From positions 1 through 64,000 of the forward strand of contig JAEBDY010000011.1 in NCBI GenBank assembly GCA_049997955.1: a DNA stretch of 64,000 nucleotides, written 5' to 3'. The notes below the pieces were generated by a model. The model was given only the letters and a program-made list of their open reading frames with translations. It did no database searches and had not been told where the DNA came from. The first letter of the stretch is position 1. Every line of letters starts with the position of its first letter. This document shows, piece after piece, positions 8,541 through 16,425 of the stretch. The translations under genes were made by a program, and so were the position numbers. Source of the stretch: Umezawaea sp049997955. Its GTDB lineage: Bacteria > Actinomycetota > Actinomycetes > Mycobacteriales > Pseudonocardiaceae.

Positions 8541-9185
8541 ATGCGCATGGCCGAACTGAGCGCCGAGTCCGGCGTGCCGGTCGCCACGATCAAGTACTAC
8601 CTGCGTGAGGGCCTCGTGCCCGCCGGTGAGCTCACCAGCCCCAACCAGGCCCAGTACCAGGCGAAGCACCTCCAGCGGCTCAAGCTCGTGCGCGCGCTGC
8701 TCGACGTGGGCGGACTGTCCATCGTGGACGTCCGGGAGGTCGTCCGCGCCATAGACGAACGGGCCCCGACGCACGAGCTCCTCGGCGTCGCCCAGCACGG
8801 CCTGTTCGTGCGCAAGAACGAGGTCGACGAGGAAAGCCAGGCGTGGGCCGCGGGGCTCATCCAGGAGATCGCGGACCAGCGCCAGTGGGTGCTCCAGCCG
8901 GACGACCTCTACACCAAATCGCTGGTGAGCCTGCTCTGCACGTTCCGCGACCTCGGCCAATCCCATCTGCTCGGCATCTTCGCGCAGTACGCCGAGATCG
9001 CCGACGCCATCGCGCAGATCGACCTGGCGGCCATCGGCGACCTGCCGACGCCCGAGCTGATGGTGGAGAGCGCGGTCGTGGGGACCGTGCTGGGCGACGC
9101 GGTGTTCGTCGCGCTCCGCAGGATCGCCCAGCAGCACGCCTCGCAGAAGATGTTCGGTGCCGGGGACACGCCGCCGTCCACCTGA
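8541..9185 (+). CDS. MerR-family transcriptional regulator
   Basis: A 214-residue protein. The N-terminal winged HTH reads MRMAELSAESGVPVATIKYYLREGLVPAG, the classic MerR_1 start, with an interrupted wing (LTSPNQAQY) and the second helix pair LKLVRALLDVGGLSIVDVREVV. Residues about 75-200 form a mostly helical effector region without the metal-binding Cys pattern, so it is not a metal sensor. The ATG at 8541 follows GAAGGAGGCCCCGG. The preceding inverted repeat at 8471-8491 suggests autoregulation. Its stop abuts the stop of the convergent pentapeptide gene (9185/9186). The inducer is unknown. Confidence 0.85.
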   Translation: MRMAELSAESGVPVATIKYYLREGLVPAGELTSPNQAQYQAKHLQRLKLVRALLDVGGLSIVDVREVVRAIDERAPTHELLGVAQHGLFVRKNEVDEESQAWAAGLIQEIADQRQWVLQPDDLYTKSLVSLLCTFRDLGQSHLLGIFAQYAEIADAIAQIDLAAIGDLPTPELMVESAVVGTVLGDAVFVALRRIAQQHASQKMFGAGDTPPST

Positions 9186-10001
9186 TCACCAGTGCGTCGG
9201 CCTGCTCAGGGTCTCCGGCAGCTTCGTCGCGGCGTCGCCCCTGGCGGCGTTCAACTGCGCCTGGGTGAGGAAGATGCTCTCGGTCAGGTCCGCGCCGCGC
9301 AGGTCGGCGTCGCGGAAGTCGGCCCCGATGAGGTCGGCCAGCCGCAGGTCCGCTCCCCGCAGGTCGGCCCCGATCAGGTAGGCGCCGCGCAGGTTCGCGC
9401 CGCGCAGGTCGGCGCCCGGCAGCTTGGCGCCGATCAGGTCCGCGCCGCGGCGGATCCTCTTGTTCTTCTGCTTGGGCGCGCCCGCCCGGACGAGTTCGCT
9501 GGTGCGCAGCAGGAGCGCGTTCACGCCCTCGCGGTGGCCGGGCACGTCCAGCGCGCCGAACTCGTCGGGGCTCGTGCGGGTCAGCCGCTCGGTCTCGTCC
9601 AGCGCGGCCCGGAGGTCGGCGCGGATCGACCTGGCGGCGCGCAGCTCCAGCGCCGCGGTGAGGTAGAAGAGCAGTTCGTGCAGCTGGCGCATCACCGGGA
9701 ACACCGCGAACATCTGCTTCGCCGTGTCCTTGGAGTCCCGCCAGCTCTCGCCGCCGAACGTGACCAGGGAGGTCTTCTGCCCGGCCCCGAAGCAGTCGAA
9801 CACCGTGCACCCGGAGAAGCCCCGCGGCCGCAGCTCCGTGTGGATGTCGCAGCGGTAGTCGTCGAGGAGGTTCCGGCACGGGTCCCCGGCGTCCTTGTCG
9901 ACCGCGAAGTCCGCCGACCTGGTGAACGCCAGCGCGACGCAGCAGAGCCCGAAGCAGTTCGAGCAGTCGGCGCGCAGGTCGGACGCGGTGTTCTCGGGCA
10001 A
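9186..10001 (-). CDS. Pentapeptide-repeat protein with YkgJ-like Cys cluster
   Basis: A 271-residue protein with two parts. Residues 10-75 hold eight or more Cys (CSNCFGLCC, DPCRNL, YRCDIH, GCTVFDCFGAGQ), a pattern like the YkgJ zinc/iron-chelating cluster. After a helical middle region (about 80-185), residues about 187-250 are tandem pentapeptides A(D/N)LxG (GADLRGANLRGAYLIGADL), which form a right-handed quadrilateral beta-helix. Known pentapeptide proteins can mimic DNA and shield gyrase, but that has not been shown for Cys-cluster members. No signal peptide. It has its own transcription unit, because a hairpin lies between it and the upstream co-oriented esterase. Confidence 0.82.
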   Translation of the reverse strand: MPENTASDLRADCSNCFGLCCVALAFTRSADFAVDKDAGDPCRNLLDDYRCDIHTELRPRGFSGCTVFDCFGAGQKTSLVTFGGESWRDSKDTAKQMFAVFPVMRQLHELLFYLTAALELRAARSIRADLRAALDETERLTRTSPDEFGALDVPGHREGVNALLLRTSELVRAGAPKQKNKRIRRGADLIGAKLPGADLRGANLRGAYLIGADLRGADLRLADLIGADFRDADLRGADLTESIFLTQAQLNAARGDAATKLPETLSRPTHW

Positions 10002-10063
10002 CGGGCTCTGGTCTCCTGGCGAGGGGCTCGGGGGAGGAGCCTCCAGGGTAGGTGAACGCCTCG

Positions 10064-10088
10064 ACCGCCCGGCCGACGGCCGGGCGGT
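10064..10088. terminator. Hairpin after the esterase gene
   Basis: ACCGCCCGGCC/GGCCGGGCGGT, 11-base perfect arms with a 3-base loop, 12 bases downstream of the leftward esterase stop. It separates esterase from pentapeptide gene. Confidence 0.65.
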
Positions 10089-10099
10089 GGGACGTCACG

Positions 10100-11041
10100 T
10101 CAGAGCGCGGCCTTCAGGAAGGCGATCGCCTGGGCGATGGCGGCCCTGGCGGCGTGCGTGCCGCTCAACGCGTTCAGCATCACGAAGTCGTGGATGACGC
10201 CCTGGTAGCGGGCCGCGGTGACCGGCACGCCCGCGGCGCGCAGCTCGTTCGCGTAGGCCTCGCCCTCGTCGCGCAGCACGTCCGCCTCGCCGGTGATGAC
10301 CAGCGCCCGCGGCAGACCCGCGAGCTGCTCGGTGGTGGCGCGCAGCGGGGACGCGGTGATCTCGGCGCGCTGGGCCGGGTCGGTCGTGTACTGGTCCCAG
10401 AACCACTGCATCGCGTCGCGGCGCAGGAAGTAGCCCTCGGCGAACTCGTGGTAGGACGCGGTGTCGAAGGAGGCGTCGGTCACCGGGTAGAACAGCACCT
10501 GCCCGGTGAAGGCCACGTCGCCGCGCTCCTTGGCGAGCAGGGTGAGGGCCGCGGTCATGTTGCCGCCGACCGAGTCGCCCGCGATGGCGACGCGCGTGCC
10601 GTCGAGGTCCTTGCCCGCGCCGTGGGTGCCGATCCATTGGGCCACCGCGTAGTTCTCCTCGATGGCGATCGGGTACCGGGCCTCGGGGGAGAGGCTGTAC
10701 TCCGGGAACACCACGGCGGCGTTCGCGCCGACGGCGAGTTCGCGGATCAGCCGGTCGTGGGTGTGGGAGTTGCCGAACACCCAGCCCGCGCCGTGGATGT
10801 AGAGGATCACCGGCAGCGTGCCGGTCACGCCCTCGGGGCGCACGATCCGCACCTTCACCTCGCCGGACGGGCCGCCCGCGACGACGAGGTCCTCGATGTC
10901 GACGGCGGGCTTCGCGACCTCGCCCGACTGCACCTCGTCCACCGCCGCGCGACCCTCCTCGGGGGTCAGGTCGAAGAGGTACGGCGGCTTGGCGGTGGCG
11001 TCCGCGAAGTCCTGCGCGGCCTTCTCCAGAACGACGGTCAT
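10100..11041 (-). CDS. Alpha/beta hydrolase, HSL-type esterase
   Basis: A 313-residue soluble hydrolase of the hormone-sensitive-lipase group. It has the oxyanion motif YIHGAGWVFG (HGGG-type, near residue 83), the nucleophile elbow IAGDSVGGNM (Ser near 155), the acid in ITGEADVLRDEG (near 250) and the His in GVIHDF (near 280). Substrates are expected to be short-chain esters. The ATG at 11041 is preceded, on this strand, by AAGGAGCCAGCC and is preferred over an ATG six codons upstream. It is divergent from the NDH-2-type gene across 144 bases that contain a 20-base palindrome. Confidence 0.87.
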   Translation of the reverse strand: MTVVLEKAAQDFADATAKPPYLFDLTPEEGRAAVDEVQSGEVAKPAVDIEDLVVAGGPSGEVKVRIVRPEGVTGTLPVILYIHGAGWVFGNSHTHDRLIRELAVGANAAVVFPEYSLSPEARYPIAIEENYAVAQWIGTHGAGKDLDGTRVAIAGDSVGGNMTAALTLLAKERGDVAFTGQVLFYPVTDASFDTASYHEFAEGYFLRRDAMQWFWDQYTTDPAQRAEITASPLRATTEQLAGLPRALVITGEADVLRDEGEAYANELRAAGVPVTAARYQGVIHDFVMLNALSGTHAARAAIAQAIAFLKAAL

Positions 11042-11098
11042 GGCTGGCTCCTTCAACACTCGCTGCTCGAAGCTGACGGGGTGAACGCTAGTGCGCAG

Positions 11099-11118
11099 TT
11101 AGCTTGTGCACAAGTTAA
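11099..11118. promoter_or_regulatory. Near-perfect 20-bp palindrome between divergent esterase and NDH-2 genes
   Basis: TTAGCTTGTGCACAAGTTAA pairs with itself at 9 of 10 positions per arm; the central CTTGTGCACAAG is perfect. It is 58 bases from the esterase start and 68 from the oxidoreductase start, so it can serve both promoters. The size and symmetry fit a MarR or TetR dimer site; the regulator is not identified. Confidence 0.6.
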
Positions 11119-11185
11119 ACGTGCACGATGTGTTGTGGGTCTCGGCGATCTGCGGTCGGGACTCCGGTACGCCAAGGTGGAGCGC

Positions 11186-12484
11186 ATGGCTGAGTCGACC
11201 CGTGTCGTGATCGTCGGTGGAGGATTCGCCGGATTCCAAGCCGCCCGCTCGCTCTCCCGCGCCCTGCCGAAGGACGCGCCCGTCGAGATCGTGCTGGTGA
11301 ACCGCACCGACTACTTCCTCTACCTCCCACTGCTCCCCGAGGTCGCCGCGGCCGTCATCGACCCCCGGCGCGTCACGGTCTCCCTGCCCGCCGCGCTGCC
11401 GCGCGTGCGGCTCGCGCTCGGCGAGGTCACCAGCGTCTCGCTGGAGGACCGCACGGTCAGCTACACCGATCCCGAGGGCGAGGCCCACGACCTCTCCTAC
11501 GACCGGGTGGTCCTCGCGTCGGGCAGCGTGAACAAGCTGCTGCCCATCCCCGGCGTCGCCGAGCACGCCCACGGCTTCCGCGGCGTCGCCGAGGCGCTGT
11601 ACCTGCGCGACCACGTGATCCGGCAGGTCGAACTCGCCGCCGCCTCCGACGACCAGGAGGAACGCGACGCGCGCTGCACGTTCGTGGTCGTCGGAGCCGG
11701 CTACACCGGCACCGAGGTGGCCGCGCAGGGGCCGCTGTTCACCAGGGCCATCGCCAAGCGGCACAAGGAACTCCGAGACCAGCCGATGCGCTGGATCCTG
11801 CTCGACATCGCCCCGAAGGTGCTCCCGGAACTCGACCCGAGGCTGTCCCGCGCGGCAGACAAGGTGCTCCGCAAACGGGGCGTCGAGGTCCGGATGGGCG
11901 ACTCCGTGGAGGAGGCGACGCGCGGGGGCGTGCGGCTGACCAACGGCGACTTCGTCGCCACCCGCACGCTGGCCTGGTGCGTCGGCATCCGCCCCGACCC
12001 CCTGGCCGAGGGCACCGGCCTGGCGACCGAGAAGGGCAGGCTCTGCGTCGAGCCCAACCTGACCGTCCTCGGCCACCCGGAGGTGTTCGCCTGCGGTGAC
12101 GCCGCCGCCGTCCCCGACCTCACCCGTCCCGGCGAGGTGACCGCGATGACCGCCCAGCACGCCGCCCGCCAGGGCACCCTCGCGGGCAAGAACGTCGCCG
12201 CCTCCCTCGGCTACGGCGCCCTGCTGCGCGACTACAAGCACCACGACCTCGGCTTCGTCGTGGACCTAGGCGGCTTCGCCGCCGCCGCGAACCCCTTGCG
12301 CATCCCCCTGTCCGGCTTCCCCGCGAAGGTCGTCACCCGCGGTTACCACCTGGTGGCCATGCCGGGCAACCGCATCCGCACCGCCGTCGACTGGGCGCTG
12401 GACGCGGTGCTCGGCCGCCAGTCCGTCCAACTCGGCCTGGTCCGGTCGGCAGCCGTGCCGCTGGAGACGGCGAAGCCCGGCTAG
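11186..12484 (+). CDS. Type II NADH dehydrogenase-like FAD oxidoreductase
   Basis: A 432-residue flavoprotein. The N-terminal Rossmann motif VVIVGGGFAGFQAA binds FAD, a second dinucleotide motif FVVVGAGYTGTEVA (near residue 175) binds NAD(P)H, and VFACGDAAAV (near 300) is the late FAD contact. The layout matches NDH-2/pyridine-nucleotide-disulfide family enzymes that pass electrons from NADH to quinone at the membrane face. No redox-active CxxC is present. The C-terminal region (LGFVVDLGG to GNRIRTAVDWALDAVLGRQSVQ) fits NDH-2 membrane association. The ATG at 11186 follows GGTGGAGCGC. The very long upstream extension of the frame runs antisense through the esterase and is rejected. Confidence 0.87.
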   Translation: MAESTRVVIVGGGFAGFQAARSLSRALPKDAPVEIVLVNRTDYFLYLPLLPEVAAAVIDPRRVTVSLPAALPRVRLALGEVTSVSLEDRTVSYTDPEGEAHDLSYDRVVLASGSVNKLLPIPGVAEHAHGFRGVAEALYLRDHVIRQVELAAASDDQEERDARCTFVVVGAGYTGTEVAAQGPLFTRAIAKRHKELRDQPMRWILLDIAPKVLPELDPRLSRAADKVLRKRGVEVRMGDSVEEATRGGVRLTNGDFVATRTLAWCVGIRPDPLAEGTGLATEKGRLCVEPNLTVLGHPEVFACGDAAAVPDLTRPGEVTAMTAQHAARQGTLAGKNVAASLGYGALLRDYKHHDLGFVVDLGGFAAAANPLRIPLSGFPAKVVTRGYHLVAMPGNRIRTAVDWALDAVLGRQSVQLGLVRSAAVPLETAKPG

Positions 12485-12515
12485 AACTCGCCACTCCCGT
12501 CTACCGTGGACCGAC

Positions 12516-13634
12516 ATGGACCACGTGAGCGCGTTGCCGGATCTGCTGGACGACATCGAGGCCCTGGTGACGTGCGAGTCACCGTCCGCCGATCTCGCGG
12601 CGGTCGCCGCCTCGGCCGACGTCGTCGCGCGGATCGGGGAGAAGCGGCTCGGTGTGGCGCCGGAGCGGATCGTGGTGGACGGCGTGAGCCACCTGCGGTG
12701 GCGGTTCGGGGACGGGCCGTCGAAGGTGTTGCTGCTGTGCCACCACGACACGGTGTGGCCGCTCGGAACGCTGGTGACGCACCCGTTCACGATCGAGGAC
12801 GGCGTGCTGCGGGGTCCGGGGTGCTTCGACATGAAGGCCGGGCTGGTCATGGCGGTGCACGCCGTCGCCGGGCTCACCGACCGGTCCGGGGTGGTGCTGC
12901 TGGTCACCGGGGACGAGGAGATCGGCTCGCCCAGTTCGCGGGCGCTGATCGAGGCCGAGGCGCAGGGGTGCGCGGCCGCGCTGGTGCTGGAGGCCTCGGC
13001 GGACGGGGGCGCGCTCAAGACCGAGCGCAAGGGCGTGTCGCTGTACCGGGTCCGGGTGTTCGGGCGGGCGGCGCACGCCGGGCTGGAACCGGAACGCGGG
13101 GTCAACGCCACCGTCGAACTCGCCCACCAGGTGCGGGCGGTGACCGCGCTCGCCGACCCCGCGCTCGGCACGACGGTCACCCCGACCGTGATGTCGTCCG
13201 GCACCACGGGCAACACCGTGCCCGCCGCGGGGGAGTTCTCCATCGACGTGCGCGCCCGCACCGACGCCGAGCAGCTGCGGGTGGACGCCGCGCTGCACGC
13301 GTTGCGCCCGGTCCTGCCCGGCGCCCGGCTGGAGGTGCTGGGCAAGCCGAACCGCCCGCCGCTGATGGCGGAGGCGTCCGCCGCGCTGTTCGCCCGCGCC
13401 TCCGCCGTCGCGGCCGAGCTGGGGCAGCCGCCGCTGACCAGCGCCGCGGTGGGTGGCGGTTCGGACGGCAACTTCACCGCGGGCGTCGGCACGCCGACCC
13501 TCGACGGCCTCGGAGCGGTCGGCGGCGGCGCGCACGCCGATCACGAGCACGTGCTGGTGGCGGAGTTGCCGGGGCGAACCGCGCTGGTGGCGGCGCTGGT
13601 GGCGGACCTGCTCGACGGCGGGACCGCGTCCTAG
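12516..13634 (+). CDS. M20-family metallopeptidase, carboxypeptidase G2-like
   Basis: A 372-residue zinc exopeptidase. Metal ligands and catalytic residues are visible: HHDTVWPLG (His plus Asp near 78-80), GCFDMKAG (Asp near 110), TGDEEIG (catalytic Glu-Glu near 137), and the late AHADHEHV (His near 345). The dimerisation insert starts at RKGVSLYRVRVFGRAAHAG. This is the layout of glutamate carboxypeptidase/ArgE/DapE relatives. There is no signal peptide, so it acts on cytoplasmic N-acyl amino acids or dipeptides. It overlaps the convergent MarR stop by 4 bases. Confidence 0.87.
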   Translation: MDHVSALPDLLDDIEALVTCESPSADLAAVAASADVVARIGEKRLGVAPERIVVDGVSHLRWRFGDGPSKVLLLCHHDTVWPLGTLVTHPFTIEDGVLRGPGCFDMKAGLVMAVHAVAGLTDRSGVVLLVTGDEEIGSPSSRALIEAEAQGCAAALVLEASADGGALKTERKGVSLYRVRVFGRAAHAGLEPERGVNATVELAHQVRAVTALADPALGTTVTPTVMSSGTTGNTVPAAGEFSIDVRARTDAEQLRVDAALHALRPVLPGARLEVLGKPNRPPLMAEASAALFARASAVAAELGQPPLTSAAVGGGSDGNFTAGVGTPTLDGLGAVGGGAHADHEHVLVAELPGRTALVAALVADLLDGGTAS

Positions 13635-14095
13635 CCCGTCCGGTCGAGCGCGCGGGCCAGTTCCGTGAGGGCGTCGACCACGGTGGTGCGGCGCTCGGCC
13701 GGGATCTGGTCGAGCGCCTGCCGCTGCACGGAGCGCATGCGGCGGTCGGCCGCCTGCCAGGCGGTCTCGCCGCGCGGGGTGAGGGTGACGAGGACGGTGC
13801 GGTCGTCACCGCTGATGCGCTTGCGCGCCACGAACCCCCGGTCCTCCAGCTGCTTGAGCGCGCGGGTCGCGGTGGGCTGGGCCACGCCGGCACGGGTGGC
13901 GAGCCTGCCGACGGCCATCGCGCCCTGCTCGGTGAGCGGGGTGAGGAGCACCACCTGCGACTCCGACAGCTGGTCCGGGCCCGCCTCGGTGGCGGCCAGG
14001 CTGCTGCGGTTGTGGTGCATGAGCGCGTAGAGCCGGTTGCAGGCCTTGGTGAACTCGTCGACTTCCTCGTCGGTGAGGGCGGCTGTGTCGGACAT
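13631..14095 (-). CDS. MarR-family transcriptional regulator
   Basis: A 154-residue regulator with the MarR winged helix. LSESQVVLLTPLTEQGAMAVGRLATRAGVAQPTATRALKQLEDRGFV is the HTH, followed by the wing RKRISGDDRTVLVTLTPRGE. The flanking helices form the dimer interface. Upstream of the start (14096-14145) ATAGC/GCTAT form a small inverted repeat that may be its operator. The target genes are unknown; the M20 peptidase is convergent and unlikely to be co-transcribed. Confidence 0.87.
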   Translation of the reverse strand: MSDTAALTDEEVDEFTKACNRLYALMHHNRSSLAATEAGPDQLSESQVVLLTPLTEQGAMAVGRLATRAGVAQPTATRALKQLEDRGFVARKRISGDDRTVLVTLTPRGETAWQAADRRMRSVQRQALDQIPAERRTTVVDALTELARALDRTG

Positions 14096-14236
14096 GGCGC
14101 TAGTTAATCATGTGGCCCATGTCGGCATAGCGTGCTATCCGCAGAGTGGTGCTCGGCGTGCCTGCGGTTGGCAACCAACTGATGAGGTGTGCAGGGGCGC
14201 GTTCGGCGAGCCTGCGGCGTGGCTGACGTGGAAGCC

Positions 14237-14267
14237 TTGACCTTCCCGTCGGGGGAAGGCCGAGCAT
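14237..14267 (+). promoter_or_regulatory. MerR-type promoter: 19-bp spacer with central palindrome
   Basis: TTGACC (14237-14242) and GAGCAT (14262-14267) are separated by exactly 19 bases. The spacer region holds the inverted repeat CCTTCCC/GGGAAGG (14241-14247 and 14253-14259). An over-long spacer with an internal dyad is the hallmark of promoters activated by MerR proteins. It precedes the NTF2-like/MerR gene pair, so the MerR protein at 14633 probably controls its own operon. Confidence 0.7.
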
Positions 14268-14303
14268 CGGTGGGACGAGGTTCCCCACCGAAAGGTTGAC
14301 GAG

Positions 14304-14621
14304 ATGAGCGACGTGCCCGCTGTGGTCGACCGGTACCTGGAGGCGGTCGACGCCTCCGCGCTGGCGGCGTGCTTCACCGAGGACGGCACCGTGGTCGACG
14401 AAGGGGAGACCCACGTCGGACGCGAGGAGATCGCGCGGTGGCGGGAGAAGACCGCGAACCAGTGGACCTACACGACCGAGATCACCGGTCGCGCCGTCAC
14501 CGGGGTCGGCCGGTACCGGGTCACCACCCACCTGGAGGGTGATTTTCCGGGCGGGGTCGCCGATCTGGCGTTCGACTTCACCGTGGACGACGGGCTGATC
14601 TCGTCGCTGGCGATCGGATAG
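14304..14621 (+). CDS. SnoaL/NTF2-like small protein
   Basis: A 105-residue single-domain protein of the NTF2-like fold. It starts MSDVPAVVDRYLEAVDASALAACFTEDGTVVDEG, the usual first helix pair and first strand, and continues with HVGREEIARWREK, RYRVTTHLEGDFPGGVADLAFDF and DGLISSLAIG. Such proteins are often binding or isomerase/hydrolase domains; the function here cannot be told. It is the first gene of a two-gene unit with the MerR regulator (the gap is 11 bases) behind a MerR-type promoter, so it is likely the regulator's output. Confidence 0.8.
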   Translation: MSDVPAVVDRYLEAVDASALAACFTEDGTVVDEGETHVGREEIARWREKTANQWTYTTEITGRAVTGVGRYRVTTHLEGDFPGGVADLAFDFTVDDGLISSLAIG

Positions 14622-14632
14622 GGGTGTGGGGC

Positions 14633-15424
14633 ATGGCCGCTCTGGTGTCCATCGGGGAGTTCTCCACGATGACCCGGCTCAGCCGCAAGGCGTTGCGGCA
14701 CTACCACGAGCTGGGGGTGCTGGAACCCGCGCGGATCGATCCCGTGTCGGGGTACCGGTACTACGACACGTCGCAGGTCCGGTCGGGGCACCTCATCCGG
14801 CGGTTCCGGGAGTTGGACATGCCCGTCGCCGAGGTGAGGGCGGTGCTGGAGGCGCACTCCGACTCCGTGCGGGACGAGCTGATCGGGGCGCACCTCCGGC
14901 GGTTGGAGGAGCGGGTGGAGCGGACCCGGTCGGCCATCGCGTCGTTGCGGGGTCTGTTGGGAGCCGGGGGATCGGCTCCCCCGATCGGGTTCCGGTCGGT
15001 GCCCGCGGTCCAGGCCGTCGCGGTGTCCGAGGTGGTGGGGATCGAGTCGGTCGTGGAGTGGTGGCAGGAGGCCGTCGCGGAGCTGTCGGCGGTGCTGGCC
15101 GGGGCCGGGGTGGCGCCCACGGGTCCCGTGGGCGGGCTGTACGCGAGGGAGCTGTTCAGCGAGGAGGTGGGCGAGGCGACCGTGTTCCTGCCCGTGGACG
15201 TGGCGGTCGGAGCCGTCGGGAGGGTGCGGGTGGTGGAGGTGCCCGCCGCCTCGCTGGCCGTCGCGGTGCACTCGGGTGGGGACCGCGACGAGGACGAGAC
15301 CTACGGGGAGCTGGGAACCCTGGTGGCCGAGCGGGGGATCGGCGCGGCCGGGCCCGTGCGCGAGTACTACCTGGACGGCGCCGTGGAGATCTGCTGGCCG
15401 ATTGCCTCTATGGCTTCAGTGTAG
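14633..15424 (+). CDS. MerR regulator with GyrI-like effector domain
   Basis: A 263-residue regulator. The MerR HTH (VSIGEFSTMTRLSRKALRHYHELGVLEPARI) is followed by the SGYRYYD wing, a coiled dimerisation helix (residues about 75-115), and a C-terminal GyrI-like ligand pocket from about 125 (FRSVPAVQAVAVSEVV) to REYYLDGAVEICWPI. This is the BmrR-like architecture used to sense bulky hydrophobic compounds. The ATG at 14633 is chosen; an in-frame GTG three codons upstream is possible. It lies downstream of the NTF2-like gene and is followed by a strong bidirectional hairpin. Confidence 0.86.
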   Translation: MAALVSIGEFSTMTRLSRKALRHYHELGVLEPARIDPVSGYRYYDTSQVRSGHLIRRFRELDMPVAEVRAVLEAHSDSVRDELIGAHLRRLEERVERTRSAIASLRGLLGAGGSAPPIGFRSVPAVQAVAVSEVVGIESVVEWWQEAVAELSAVLAGAGVAPTGPVGGLYARELFSEEVGEATVFLPVDVAVGAVGRVRVVEVPAASLAVAVHSGGDRDEDETYGELGTLVAERGIGAAGPVREYYLDGAVEICWPIASMASV

Positions 15425-15468
15425 ATCGAAATCAATCCAGGAACGCTCGGGTCCGCGGTTCGATCGGG

Positions 15469-15512
15469 CGACCGCCACCGCGACCTGCGTCGACGGGTCG
15501 CGGTGGCGGTCG
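15469..15512. terminator. Bidirectional terminator hairpin between convergent genes
   Basis: A perfect 17-base stem (CGACCGCCACCGCGACC with its complement) and a 10-base loop, between the stops of the MerR gene (+) and the cyclodeaminase-type gene (-). Confidence 0.8.
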
Positions 15513-15516
15513 GGTT

Positions 15517-16419
15517 TCAGGCCCTGGCCAGCAGTTCGGTGGCGATGTACAGGTCCTGGAGGGCGATTCCCGAGCTGTCGAAGACGGTGACGGCGTCCGG
15601 GGACCGCCTGCCGGGAGCCTCGCCGGTCAGCACGTGGCCGAGGGCGGTGATCGGGCGGTCCCCGGCGTGCTGGAACTCGCCGATCGTCCGCGACTGCGTC
15701 GGCAGGTCGCAGAAGAGGTCCGCGGTCGCCAGCAGGTCCGGTGGGAGTTCCTGCTTGCCCTTGGCGTCCGAGCCCATCGACGCGACGTGGGTGCCGGGGG
15801 AAACCCAGGCGGCGTCGAAGAGCGGGGCTCTGGCCGTGGTGGCGGTGACGACGATGTCCGCCGCGCGCACGGCCCGTTCCGGCTCGGTGAGGGTCGCGGG
15901 CAGGCCCGCGGTGGTGAGCAGGTCGACCAGGGCGTGGCCGTGCGCCGGTGTCCTGGCCACCACGTGGATGGCGGCCAGGTCGCGGACCCTGGCCAGCGCC
16001 CTGCACTCGTAGTAGGCCTGGTGGCCCGTGCCGAAGACGGTGAGGGTGCGGGCACCGGGGTTGGCCAGGGTGTCCGCGGCCACCGCGTCGGCCGCCGCGG
16101 TGCGGTACGCGTTGACCTCGCCGGCCTCCACCACCGCCGCGACGCGGCCGGATTCCTGGTCGAGGAGGACGATGGTGGAGTTGTGCCTGGGGGTGGTGGT
16201 GTTGTCCGGCCAGTAACTGCCGATCTTGACGCCCGCGAGGTCCGCCGCCGCTGCCGACTTCATGGTGAACCTGTTGTGCGGCTTGGAGCCGTGGGCGGGC
16301 AGGGCCGGGAAGGTGGTGCTGGTTCCCGCCACCGCGGCGATGAGTGCGGTGCGGACGGCGTTGTAGGCCAGTTCCTCGGTGACGAGGGCCGCTGAGTCCA
16401 CTTCGGACAGGAAGCGCAT
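15517..16419 (-). CDS. Ornithine cyclodeaminase/mu-crystallin family NAD(P)-dependent imine reductase
   Basis: A 300-residue protein of the OCD/mu-crystallin family. The N-terminal part contains NRFTMKSAA (substrate-binding Lys), then TIVLLDQESGRVAAVVEAGEVNAYRTAAADAVAA and the Rossmann motif LTVFGTGHQAYYECRALA (near residue 128). Family members include ornithine cyclodeaminase, ketimine reductase and iminosuccinate reductase (BhcD). It is the last gene of a four-gene leftward operon, six bases after the DSD1-type gene. Given the partner genes, an iminosuccinate or other imino-acid reductase role is an attractive inference, not shown by sequence alone. Confidence 0.82.
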   Translation of the reverse strand: MRFLSEVDSAALVTEELAYNAVRTALIAAVAGTSTTFPALPAHGSKPHNRFTMKSAAAADLAGVKIGSYWPDNTTTPRHNSTIVLLDQESGRVAAVVEAGEVNAYRTAAADAVAADTLANPGARTLTVFGTGHQAYYECRALARVRDLAAIHVVARTPAHGHALVDLLTTAGLPATLTEPERAVRAADIVVTATTARAPLFDAAWVSPGTHVASMGSDAKGKQELPPDLLATADLFCDLPTQSRTIGEFQHAGDRPITALGHVLTGEAPGRRSPDAVTVFDSSGIALQDLYIATELLARA

Positions 16420-16425
16420 AGTCGT

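Noticed and set aside
10052..11185. N-terminal extension of the NDH-2 gene by 378 codons
   Set aside because: It runs antisense through the esterase gene, has no domain and passes the intergenic palindrome; the ATG at 11186 has a good ribosome site and starts the FAD motif.
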